Shown: piece after piece, positions 8,147 through 16,344 of the stretch | How the letters are laid out: each line of letters begins with the position of its first letter | Position numbering within the stretch: the stretch's first letter is position 1 | Source: Gemmatimonadota bacterium | Lineage (GTDB): Bacteria > Gemmatimonadota > Gemmatimonadetes > Longimicrobiales > Gaopeijiaceae | Length of the DNA stretch: 64,000 nucleotides | Assembly (NCBI GenBank): GCA_016873995.1 | Contig: VGVR01000007.1 | Location: 1 to 64,000, forward strand | Direction: 5' to 3' | The notes under the pieces: generated by a model | What the model was told of the DNA's origin: nothing | Seen by the model: the letters and a program-made list of their open reading frames with translations, nothing else | The model's database searches: none | Program-made: the position numbers and the translations under genes

Positions 8147-9436
8147 ATGCCTCAGCAAGGTACCTGCACCGTCATCGTCGGCTGTCAGTGGGGGGACGAG
8201 GGCAAGGGCAAGATCGTCGACGTGCTCGCGGAGGACGTCGACATCGTCGCGCGCTATCAAGGCGGTGCGAACGCCGGCCACACTGTGAAGGTCGGGGAGG
8301 AGCTGTTCGTGCTCCACCAGATCCCCTCGGGCATTCTCCACGACGGCAAGCGGTGTCTCCTCGGGAACGGGGTCGTGCTCGACATCGTGCAGTTCTTCCA
8401 GGAGTACGACGCGCTCGTGGCTCGTGGCATCGAGCTCGATGGTCACGTGGGCGTGAGTCTGCGCGCGCAGCTCCTGCTCCCCTACCACCGGCTGCTCGAC
8501 CAGGCCTCCGAGAGCTCGGCGGCCGAGAAGATCGGGACGACCGGGCGGGGAATAGGGCCCGCCTACGAGGACAAGGCGGGGAGGCGCGGCGTGCGGGTGG
8601 CCGACCTCGGCAATGCCGAGCGGCTGGCGAAGCGCGTGGGCGAAGCACGGGAGCGGACGCGGCGGCGCCTCGAGCTCCTCGGCGCCAAGGGACCCGCGGA
8701 TCTGGACCGCGCGATCGACGAGGCGCTGGCGCTCGGACCGCGCCTCCTGGATATCGCATGCGACCCAGGTTTGGAGATCACCACGGCTCTCAGGGCCGGC
8801 CGTCGGGTGCTGCTCGAGGGCGCACAGGGCACCGCACTCGATCTCGACCACGGCACGTATCCGTTCGTGACCTCGTCCAACACCACCGCCGCTGCGGCTG
8901 CCACGGGTACGGGCATCGGACCGACGTGGATCGACGCCGTCGTCGGCGTCGTGAAGGCGTATACGACGCGCGTGGGCGAGGGGCCGCTCCCCACTGCCTT
9001 GGACCCCGACATGGACGAGAAGGTGCGCCAGCTGGGCGGTGAGTTCGGCGCGACCACGGGGCGCCCGCGGCGCTGCGGCTGGTTCGATTCCGTCATCACG
9101 CGGTACGCGTCGCAGGTGAACGGGCTCACCGGGGTCGCGGTCACCAAGCTGGACGTGCTCGACACGCTTCCGGAGCTCAAGGTCGCCACCGCGTACAAGC
9201 TCCCCGATGGATGCGTCACCGAGAGCTTCCCAGCCGATACCTGGTCGCTCTCCGCGGTGGAGCCCGTCTACGAGACGCTCCCGGGGTGGCTCGCGCCTAC
9301 GGGTAACGTGCGCCGGCTGGCGGATCTACCCAGGAACGCGCGGGCCTACCTCGACCGCATCGAGGAGCTCACCCGCGCGCCCGTGCAGTGGGTGTCAGTG
9401 GGCGTGAAGCGCAGCCAGATCATACCGGTCGGGTGA
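8147..9436 (+). CDS. purA: adenylosuccinate synthetase
   Basis: Catalyses GTP-dependent condensation of IMP and aspartate, the first committed step to AMP. The N-terminal GCQWGDEGKGKIVD contains the P-loop and catalytic Asp; NAGHT, GTTGRGIGPAYEDK and TRVGEGPLPT motifs follow in order, and the base-recognition segment TKLDVLD is at about 340. The product is 429 aa, the standard length. ATG 8147 gives the normal N-terminus; an in-frame TTG at 8129 would add six residues. The gene appears monocistronic. Confidence 0.97.
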   Translation: MPQQGTCTVIVGCQWGDEGKGKIVDVLAEDVDIVARYQGGANAGHTVKVGEELFVLHQIPSGILHDGKRCLLGNGVVLDIVQFFQEYDALVARGIELDGHVGVSLRAQLLLPYHRLLDQASESSAAEKIGTTGRGIGPAYEDKAGRRGVRVADLGNAERLAKRVGEARERTRRRLELLGAKGPADLDRAIDEALALGPRLLDIACDPGLEITTALRAGRRVLLEGAQGTALDLDHGTYPFVTSSNTTAAAAATGTGIGPTWIDAVVGVVKAYTTRVGEGPLPTALDPDMDEKVRQLGGEFGATTGRPRRCGWFDSVITRYASQVNGLTGVAVTKLDVLDTLPELKVATAYKLPDGCVTESFPADTWSLSAVEPVYETLPGWLAPTGNVRRLADLPRNARAYLDRIEELTRAPVQWVSVGVKRSQIIPVG

Positions 9437-9456
9437 CGCGGGGGGTTGGTCGGAGG

Positions 9457-9861
9457 TCAGCCCAACAGCTTGGCGAGCGACCACCCTACCAGCGCGATCG
9501 TCATGATCAGGCAGGGAAAGAGCGCGAGGCCGACCGAGAACGTGAGCCCCATGCGGTAGAGGCTCGGGCCCACCGGGAGCACCGTGCGCCCCCAGATCTT
9601 GTCGATCAAGATCTCGAGGGTGGGGCCGAGGCAATACATCACGTTGGCTCCCAGGCCGAACATCACCACGAACGGCCACGGGACCAGGTGAGGTGTGCCT
9701 TGGAGGATGCTGTCCACGACCGACATCACCACGTAGGACGCACTGCCAGCCGCGCCCACCGCGACGTTGTAGAACAGGCGCCGCCCTTCCCACCAACCGA
9801 CGATCGCGCCTGGGCTTCGTGAAGCCGGGGCCGGGAAGAGGAACTCGGTGAGGGAGCTCAT
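9457..9861 (-). CDS. conserved hypothetical integral membrane protein
   Basis: 134 aa, family not recognised. After a short soluble N-terminus (SSLTEFLFPAPASRSPG) come about three hydrophobic segments: around residues 36-50, 65-80 and a C-terminal pair (FSVGLALFPCLIMTIALVGWSLAKLLG). A GGAGAA box 4 nt before ATG 9861 supports this start over the huge antisense frame that overlaps ffh. It is divergent from ffh and converges on purA. Confidence 0.65.
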   Translation of the reverse strand: MSSLTEFLFPAPASRSPGAIVGWWEGRRLFYNVAVGAAGSASYVVMSVVDSILQGTPHLVPWPFVVMFGLGANVMYCLGPTLEILIDKIWGRTVLPVGPSLYRMGLTFSVGLALFPCLIMTIALVGWSLAKLLG

Positions 9862-9893
9862 GGGTTCTCCAGTATGGGGTCGGCGGTGGCCAC

Positions 9894-9921
9894 TTGTAAA
9901 GTACTCTGTTATGCAAAGTAC
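9894..9921. promoter_or_regulatory. direct repeat TGYAAAGTAC in the divergent 9861/ffh promoter region
   Basis: ttgtaaagtac (9894) and atgcaaagtac (9911) repeat with a 17-bp period, sharing ten bases with one mismatch, in a locally AT-rich stretch. It may bind a regulator of the divergent membrane-protein gene or ffh. Weak evidence. Confidence 0.3.
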
Positions 9922-10005
9922 AGGCCGGGGTGGGTACGAGGCGCGGACTTCACTCGGGCCGCCGGTGCCGTCTAGCTTGTCGGGCCCGTTCACCACCGGA
10001 GGACC

Positions 10006-11361
<1,356 letters not shown>

Positions 11362-11430
11362 CAGCCGGGGGTGCCCCTGATATCCTTCCCGTCTACTTTT
11401 CCTAGCCTTATTTCGATGGATTCGTAGCAG

Positions 11431-11841
11431 ATGCCAGTGAGAATTCGCCTCCGGCGGATGGGCCGGAAGAAGCAGCCCCACTTCCGCGTCGTCGTGGCCG
11501 ACGGGACGTCGCCGCGCGACGGCCGGTTCGTCGAGACGATCGGGTACTACAAGCCGCTGTCCGACCCGGCACGCTTGGTGCTCGACCTCCAGCGCGTCGA
11601 CCATTGGCTCGCCGAGGGCGCCAGCCCGTCGGATACGGTGCGCTCGCTCATCTCCAAGGCCCGCAGGGGTGGCGGTCAGGACGTGGCCGTGGGCGAAGTG
11701 GCCGCAGAGGAGCGGCAGACGAAGCGCGCCGAGACGCTCGCCGCCAAGCGCGCCGCCGAGCACAAGGCCGCAGCGAAGAAGGCCGACAAGGCTGCCAGCG
11801 AGCCCGCAGCCGAGGCCGCGGCCGACGCCGGAGCTCAGTAA
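11431..11841 (+). CDS. rpsP: 30S ribosomal protein S16, with long Ala/Lys-rich tail
   Basis: Structural protein of the small subunit needed for 30S assembly. Residues 1-80 are canonical S16 ([43 protein letters not shown]). The 136-aa protein is some 50 residues longer than E. coli S16 because of a low-complexity tail rich in Ala, Glu and Lys. Such tails occur in several high-GC phyla. It lies 69 bp after ffh and 19 bp before rimM. Confidence 0.97.
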   Translation: MPVRIRLRRMGRKKQPHFRVVVADGTSPRDGRFVETIGYYKPLSDPARLVLDLQRVDHWLAEGASPSDTVRSLISKARRGGGQDVAVGEVAAEERQTKRAETLAAKRAAEHKAAAKKADKAASEPAAEAAADAGAQ

Positions 11842-11860
11842 CCGGCCGCCGTCCCCGCGC

Positions 11861-12421
11861 ATGGGTCGCAGCGGTTCGAGCAGTTCGAGTGAGCCGCGCT
11901 TTCTCGTCGTGGGGCATCTGAACAAGCCACACGGGACCAAAGGCGAGCTCTTCGTCTGGCCCCTGACCGATCACCCCGAGAGCGTGTACGCTCCCGGGGT
12001 GAGTCTTTTGGTGGGGGATGCGGAGGGGTTCGAGCCGGACCCTGCGGTCGGCGGGCTCAGGATCGTCGCGGTGAGGCCCTTTCGCAACGGCTATTTGGTC
12101 ACTTTGCAGGGCGTTCGCGACCGCAACCGGGCGGAGGAGCTGCGCGGTCGGTACCTGATGATGCCCATTGAGTCGCTCGCCCCGCTCGAGAGAGGCCAGG
12201 TCTTCTACCACCAGCTCTTGGGCATGGAGGTCGTCACCAAGGAGGGTGAGCGTGTCGGGGAGATCGCCGAGGTCTACGAGCTCCGGCCCGCTGCCATGCT
12301 CGAGGTGCACGGTCCCGACGGAGACGTCATGATTCCGTACCTGAGCCACATCGTCGTCGAGGTCGATACTGCGGCGCGCCGCATGGTGATCGACCCGCCC
12401 GAGGGCCTGCTCGACCTCTGA
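11861..12421 (+). CDS. rimM: 16S rRNA processing protein RimM
   Basis: 30S maturation factor that binds S19 and the 3' head of 16S rRNA. The 186-aa sequence has the N-terminal RimM domain (VGHLNKPHGTKGELFVWPLTD) and the C-terminal PRC barrel (YHQLLGMEVVTKEGERVGEI ... IPYLSHIVVEVD). The start is ATG 11861, giving a short Ser-rich leader; the frame is open upstream inside rpsP, but those residues are a shadow. Sits between rpsP and trmD as in most bacteria. Confidence 0.95.
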   Translation: MGRSGSSSSSEPRFLVVGHLNKPHGTKGELFVWPLTDHPESVYAPGVSLLVGDAEGFEPDPAVGGLRIVAVRPFRNGYLVTLQGVRDRNRAEELRGRYLMMPIESLAPLERGQVFYHQLLGMEVVTKEGERVGEIAEVYELRPAAMLEVHGPDGDVMIPYLSHIVVEVDTAARRMVIDPPEGLLDL

Positions 12422-12434
12422 GTCGGAAGCCAAC

Positions 12435-13121
12435 GTGCGCATCAACATCGTCACGATCTTTCCAGACTTCTTCGCCGGGCCGCTCGGCCTGTCGATTCCG
12501 GCGCGGGCAGCGGCCGCCGGTTTGGTCGAGTATCGCGTCATCGACCTTCGCGACTACACGCACGACAAGCACCGCACCGTGGACGACGTGCCGTACGGAG
12601 GCGGAGCGGGCATGGTCATGAAGCCCGAGCCGTTCTTCGAGGCGGTAGACGCTTTCGCGCCCAAGGGGCCGGTCGTGCTTCTGTCCGCGAGAGGAAGACC
12701 GTTCCGCCATCAGGACGCCGTGCGTTACAGCGTGGCCGGCGAGCTCACGCTCCTCTGTGGGCACTACAAGGACGTGGACCAGCGTGTGGCCGATCACCTG
12801 GCCACCGAGGAGATCAGCGTCGGCGACTTCGTGCTGTCCGGGGGCGAGGTCGCGGCGCTCGCGGTGACCGATGCGGTCGTGCGGCTCCTCCCGGGGGCGA
12901 TGGGAGACCACGACTCCGCCGCGGCCGACTCGTTCTACGACGGCGGGCTCCTGTCGCCTCCCTCGTACACCCGGCCGGCCGAGTACCGGGGGCACACCGT
13001 ACCGGAGGTACTGCGCTCCGGGGATCACGCCAAGATCGAGGCGTGGCGGGCCCGGGAGGCGGAGCGGATCACGCGGGCGCGTAGGCCGGAGCTGCTTGAG
13101 GAAGTGGGCCCGGGGGAGTAG
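12435..13121 (+). CDS. trmD: tRNA (guanine37-N1)-methyltransferase
   Basis: SPOUT-class methyltransferase making m1G37, which prevents +1 frameshifting. It has the N-terminal MRINIVTIFPDFF, the PYGGGAGMVMKPEP segment and the trefoil-knot SAM site LCGHYKDVDQRV ... EEISVGDFVLSGGE. 228 aa, normal. Starts with GTG 12435, 14 bp after rimM. Confidence 0.97.
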   Translation: MRINIVTIFPDFFAGPLGLSIPARAAAAGLVEYRVIDLRDYTHDKHRTVDDVPYGGGAGMVMKPEPFFEAVDAFAPKGPVVLLSARGRPFRHQDAVRYSVAGELTLLCGHYKDVDQRVADHLATEEISVGDFVLSGGEVAALAVTDAVVRLLPGAMGDHDSAAADSFYDGGLLSPPSYTRPAEYRGHTVPEVLRSGDHAKIEAWRAREAERITRARRPELLEEVGPGE

Positions 13122-13204
13122 GAAACGCGGGGCTTCACGGCCCGGAAACGCCCGATTATGTTACCCTTCTTCATAGGATAGGGTGTCCGTAGCGGGAGTC
13201 GCGT

Positions 13205-13570
13205 ATGGCCGATGTCATCCAGCAGATCGAACAGGAAGAGGCCCGGGAAGACGCCCTGGACTTCGCTCCGGGCGACACCGTGCGCGTGCTCTATCTCGTG
13301 AGAGAGGGATCGAAGGAGCGCATCCAGGCGTTCGAGGGCATCTGCATCGCCCGCAAGCATGGGGGTCTCGACGAGACGTTCATGGTGCGGAAGATCTCGG
13401 GCGGCGTCGGTGTCGAGCGCATCTTCCCGCTGCACGCGCCCACCGTCAAAGGCGTCGAGCTCGTCCGCCGCGGCAAAGTCCGCCGAGCCAAGCTCTACTA
13501 CCTGCGTGGCCGCAAGGGCAAGTCGACCCGCATCACGGAGAAGCGCGCGGCGCAGCAGCAGGAGCAGTGA
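13205..13570 (+). CDS. rplS: 50S ribosomal protein L19
   Basis: Located at the 30S-50S interface. The family signature is clear: [64 protein letters not shown]. 121 aa. It follows trmD after an 83-bp gap that is AT-richer than its surroundings (around ttatgttacccttcttcataggata) and may hold its own promoter. Confidence 0.97.
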   Translation: MADVIQQIEQEEAREDALDFAPGDTVRVLYLVREGSKERIQAFEGICIARKHGGLDETFMVRKISGGVGVERIFPLHAPTVKGVELVRRGKVRRAKLYYLRGRKGKSTRITEKRAAQQQEQ

Positions 13571-13583
13571 CCGTGCGCCGGCG

Positions 13584-14222
13584 ATGAAGCCGGAAGCGAC
13601 CAAGACCGAGCGGCCCCGGGACGTGCTCGAATACGAGCGACAGTTCTGGGGCCGCGGTCGTTCGGTGGCCGGTGTCGACGAAGTCGGCAGGGGCCCGCTC
13701 GCGGGACCCGTGGTCGCTGCGGCGGTGGTGCTGGCCGAGGGTACGCTCATCGAGGGTGCGGACGACTCCAAGGTGCTCGGCGCGGACGAGCGGCTCGAGC
13801 TGTTCGCTCGCATTCGCGCGAGCGCCGTGTGCATCGGTGTCGGCGCGGCTTCGGTGCGCGAGATCGACCGGAGGAACATCCTGCGGGCGACGACCGTGGC
13901 GATGCAGCGCGCGCTGGACCGTTTGGTCGTTCGTCCCGACCACGTCGTGGTCGACGGCCTGCCAGTGAAACATTTGGGCAGGGAGCACGAGGCGGTGGTC
14001 GACGGCGACGCGCTCGTGCACTCCATCGCGTGCGCGTCGATCGTGGCCAAGGTGATTCGCGACCGGCTCATGCAGCGCCTCGCCCTGCGCTATCCGGGGT
14101 ATGCGTGGGAGAAGAACGTCGGCTACGGCACCCCCGAACATCTGGCGGCGATCGACCAGTTGGGCCTGACGCCCCACCATCGACTTACCTTTACCGGACT
14201 CCAGTTCGAGCTCGAGATCTGA
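13584..14222 (+). CDS. rnhB: ribonuclease HII
   Basis: Cleaves RNA in RNA-DNA hybrids and at single misincorporated ribonucleotides. The catalytic motif GVDEVGRGPLAGPVVAAAV (about 30) gives the first Asp and Glu; DDSKVL, HVVVDG and the SIACASIVAKVIRDR motif with its Asp follow. Start ATG 13584, 14 bp after rplS; 212 aa. The longer frame upstream runs through rplS and is not real. The extra N-terminal 25 residues are charged and not conserved. Confidence 0.95.
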   Translation: MKPEATKTERPRDVLEYERQFWGRGRSVAGVDEVGRGPLAGPVVAAAVVLAEGTLIEGADDSKVLGADERLELFARIRASAVCIGVGAASVREIDRRNILRATTVAMQRALDRLVVRPDHVVVDGLPVKHLGREHEAVVDGDALVHSIACASIVAKVIRDRLMQRLALRYPGYAWEKNVGYGTPEHLAAIDQLGLTPHHRLTFTGLQFELEI

Positions 14223-14233
14223 GGAAGACCAGA

Positions 14234-14632
14234 ATGCAATCGGAGCACTTGTCGAACCTCCACCCCGGCTGGGTGGTCGGTGGGTGGCTCGCCGCGGTGG
14301 CCGTCACGGCCGCGCTCTACCTGGCCGGCGTGGGACTGGGGCTCGCGGCCCCCGACTCCGGTGCCGTGGTTTGGGTGGGCGTGTCGATGGGGGGAGGGTT
14401 CTTCGTAGGCGGGCTGCTCGTCGGCATGCGCTGGAGCGACGCGCAGATCCTGCACGGAGCCGCGATCACGTTCCTTTCCGTGCTGGTGTGGTTCTTGGTG
14501 CTGATCTTCGGAGGGCCAGGCGACCTCGAGCCGATGGCGACGGTGCTCGGCCTCATCCTCCTGCAGTTGGTGGCGGCGTGCGCGGGTGGGTGGGTGGGCA
14601 GGAGGGCGATGGTGGGGGGTGGGGGGAGTTAG
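14234..14632 (+). CDS. small four-helix membrane protein, unknown function
   Basis: 132 aa starting at ATG 14234, 12 bp after rnhB, with a gaggaag box in between. Four hydrophobic segments are visible (VVGGWLAAVAVTAALYLAGV; VVWVGVSMGGGFFVGGLLVG; ITFLSVLVWFLVLIFGG; VLGLILLQLVAACAGGWVG). The Gly-rich first and second helices recall small inner-membrane proteins of the TIGR04086 type. No function assigned. Probably the last gene of the rplS-rnhB transcript. Confidence 0.7.
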   Translation: MQSEHLSNLHPGWVVGGWLAAVAVTAALYLAGVGLGLAAPDSGAVVWVGVSMGGGFFVGGLLVGMRWSDAQILHGAAITFLSVLVWFLVLIFGGPGDLEPMATVLGLILLQLVAACAGGWVGRRAMVGGGGS

Positions 14633-14640
14633 GGCGTCAC

Positions 14641-14713
14641 GACCCGGTAGCTCAGCTGGTAGAGCAACGGACTTTTAATCCGTAGGCCGTGGGTTCGAGA
14701 CCCACCCGGGTCA
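14641..14713 (+). tRNA. tRNA-Lys (anticodon UUU)
   Basis: Full cloverleaf: acceptor GACCCGG/CCGGGTC, D arm GCTC-AGCTGGTA-GAGC, anticodon stem ACGGA/TCCGT around CTTTTAA (anticodon TTT), T arm GTGGG-TTCGAGA-CCCAC, discriminator A. The 3' CCA is not encoded (TCA follows), so it is added after transcription. It starts 9 bp after the preceding stop codon. Confidence 0.97.
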
Positions 14714-14747
14714 TCAAAATGAGGCAGACGCGCCGGACCGCGGTCGC

Positions 14748-14834
14748 TCACTCGCTCGCTGGCGGTGCCGCGGGCGCGGCGTCGCGCTAGGCCTCAGCGC
14801 ATCACTCGTTCGCGGGCGGTGCCGTGGGCGTGGC
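14748..14834 (-). repeat. 54-bp-period duplication of a gene 3' end
   Basis: A 33-bp block at 14748-14780 matches 14802-14834 at 29 of 33 positions. The second copy is the last ten codons plus stop of the secreted-protein gene (…APPANE-stop). The first copy lies downstream of that stop and would itself encode …APPASE-stop. The offset equals 18 codons, pointing to an in-frame tail duplication, with the outer copy now untranslated. Confidence 0.7.
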
Positions 14835-15194
14835 TGCCCGTTGAGCCGTCCACGTGCCCTCCGCCATCCCACCGAAATCTGCGGTGCCCGACCAGGTCCC
14901 GTCCCGGAACGACCCCGTCAGCGTCGTGGGAAGATCCATCCCCTGATAGATGAGTGGCCAGAAGAACTCCACTCCGGTCGGCGTCTCGCGGCCGGTGAAG
15001 AAGACCACACCCGTCGGGATGCGGGCGACGAGGCTATCGCCTTCCTGCGTGATCGCGAGTGGGATGTCGAAGGACCCCTCGGGAGACTGGAGATTGAACG
15101 CCCACGATCCCTGCATTTGGCTCTGGGCCGAGACGGGCTGGGACGCGGCCAGGATTGCCGCAGCGGCGCATAGGGCGAGCATCGATCTACTCAA
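14802..15194 (-). CDS. small secreted beta-rich protein, unknown function
   Basis: 130 aa with a signal peptide (MLALCAAAAILAASQPVSAQ) and a mature part of about 100 residues made of alternating strands (GSWAFNLQSPEGSFDIPL, DGTWSGTADFGGMAEGTWTA), compatible with a small beta-barrel or lipocalin-like fold. The start is probably TTG 15194, because gggagga lies 5 nt before it; ATG 15182 is the alternative. Low-complexity Ala/Pro/Thr tail. No family recognised with confidence. Confidence 0.68.
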   Translation of the reverse strand: MSRSMLALCAAAAILAASQPVSAQSQMQGSWAFNLQSPEGSFDIPLAITQEGDSLVARIPTGVVFFTGRETPTGVEFFWPLIYQGMDLPTTLTGSFRDGTWSGTADFGGMAEGTWTAQRAATPTAPPANE

Positions 15195-15312
15195 CGGGTC
15201 CTCCCTGGGTGAACGGCGGGCGCTTCGAGACTCCGATAGCGTACCTCGGCCGGTCCGGTCGGTTCCTGAGGCGCGGCTCGGTCGTCCCGTCAGTGGGGCA
15301 GGGCGCAGCTGG

Positions 15313-15762
15313 TCACTTCGCCACCGCGAACCGAATCGGGACTTGAACCCAGACGGCGACGACCTCGTCGCCGTTGCGAGCCGGTGAGAACCGCATCGCG
15401 CGCGCGACGTTCTGCGCCGCTTGGTCGAGCGCCTCGTAACCCGAGCTCTCCTGCACCTCCGTGGACAGCACCCCGCCGTCCGTGGAGATGTAGAGCCAGA
15501 GAACGGGCGCGCCGCCGATGCCGGCGTCGCGAAGGACTGTCGGATACTCACGCATCAACGCCTCTTGAACCTCGGAAACGTTGGTGAGCGTGGGCCGGAT
15601 CCCGCAGCACGAGGGCGGGGACCGCCAAGGCGAGCACGAGGGCGGCGAACCAGACCCACCGCTCGGGGCGTCCGTATCTGCGGAGCACCGCGGCCATGGC
15701 AAGGGCTGCCCAGGCGATGGGCACGCCGGCGGCTTGGTGTACAACATGGAGTAGGTGATCAT
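15313..15762 (-). pseudogene. remnant of a BlaR1-like M56 peptidase/TonB C-terminal protein
   Basis: It begins at ATG 15762, overlapping the blaI stop by ATGA as expected for a BlaI-BlaR1 pair. The first 13 residues (MITYSMLYT…) are in one frame, the next stretch in another (VPIAWAALAMAAVLRRYG, then a helix ending ALVLAL-AVPALVL), and the C-terminal TonB domain (VQEALMREYPTVLRDAGIGG … AMRFSPARNGDEVV) is back in the first. The peptidase domain with HExxH is absent. So only the first membrane segments and the TonB-like domain survive, joined by a deletion and a frameshift. A small translated fusion cannot be excluded. Confidence 0.78.
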
Positions 15763-16139
15763 CGCTCGTCCTCCATCTCTCGGAGACGCCGGTCGAGGAG
15801 ATCCCTCATGCGGCGGAGCTCGTCCGGATCCAGCTCGGTGTCGACCAGGCGGAGCAGGAGCTTCTCGGGGGATCCGCCGAAGAGGCGCTCGGTCACGCGC
15901 TCGAGCGCGCTCTCGCCCGCCTCGTCGCGCTCCACCTCGGCAGCGTAGCGGTGCGCCCGCCCCTCTGGGCTTCGCGACACGTAGCCTTTGTCCTCCATGA
16001 TCTTCAGCATGGTGAGGACGGTGTTGTACGCGAGGTCGTCCTCGAGGGCTTCGAGGACCTCGGCGACCGTCGAGGGGCCGCGCGACCAGAGCACGGACAT
16101 GATGTCGAGCTCGCGCTCGGTGAAGCGGATCTCTCCCAC
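15759..16139 (-). CDS. BlaI/MecI/CopY-family transcriptional repressor
   Basis: Winged-helix repressor normally inactivated when its M56 partner senses a signal and cleaves it. The 126-aa sequence has the DNA-binding domain (FTERELDIMSVLWSRGPSTVAEV, YNTVLTMLKIMEDKGYVSR) and a C-terminal dimerisation part rich in Leu and Arg. ggagtgggag lies directly before ATG 16139. Its promoter is overlapped by a palindrome, so autorepression is likely. The downstream sensor gene is deleted internally, so release from repression may be lost. Confidence 0.93.
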   Translation of the reverse strand: MGEIRFTERELDIMSVLWSRGPSTVAEVLEALEDDLAYNTVLTMLKIMEDKGYVSRSPEGRAHRYAAEVERDEAGESALERVTERLFGGSPEKLLLRLVDTELDPDELRRMRDLLDRRLREMEDER

Positions 16140-16148
16140 TCCTGCCTC

Positions 16149-16166
16149 CTCCTAATGGTTTAGGAG
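16149..16166. promoter_or_regulatory. candidate BlaI operator O1
   Basis: CTCCTAA-TGGT-TTAGGAG, a perfect 7-bp inverted repeat with a 4-bp spacer, sits 2 bp downstream of the predicted blaI -10 box, thus over the start of transcription. A near-identical palindrome occurs at 37725-37742. Confidence 0.7.
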
Positions 16167-16168
16167 TC

Positions 16169-16197
16169 ACTGTACGGCACGGCGCGGCCGCTGTCAA
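16169..16197 (-). promoter_or_regulatory. sigma-70-type promoter of blaI
   Basis: On the minus strand TTGACA (16192-16197) and TACAGT (16169-16174) are separated by exactly 17 bp. This is the best -35/-10 match seen in the window and is flanked by palindrome O1 and half-palindrome O2. Confidence 0.72.
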
Positions 16198-16212
16198 CTA
16201 GGACTTTAGGAG
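16195..16212. promoter_or_regulatory. second, imperfect BlaI operator O2
   Basis: One half, TTAGGAG, is perfect; the other matches the O1 consensus at 4 of 7 positions. It overlaps the blaI -35 box and lies on the side facing the divergent permease gene, which it could also affect. Confidence 0.45.
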
Positions 16213-16344
16213 TCGGCCCGCCCACGCAACCCTCGGCGCCCGCCGGTCGTCCAACACCGGAGAGGACCGCGCCCGAATCCTCGCGCCGCCGCCCGGCGTA
16301 GGGTCCGCAGCCATGGTGCGGCGCATCATCGACCGGAACGCGAA

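Noticed and set aside
14284-14685. Plus-strand frame running into the tRNA gene
   Set aside because: It ends with the VAQLVEQRTFNP-like string that arises when a tRNA-Lys gene is translated; it is out of frame with the membrane-protein gene.
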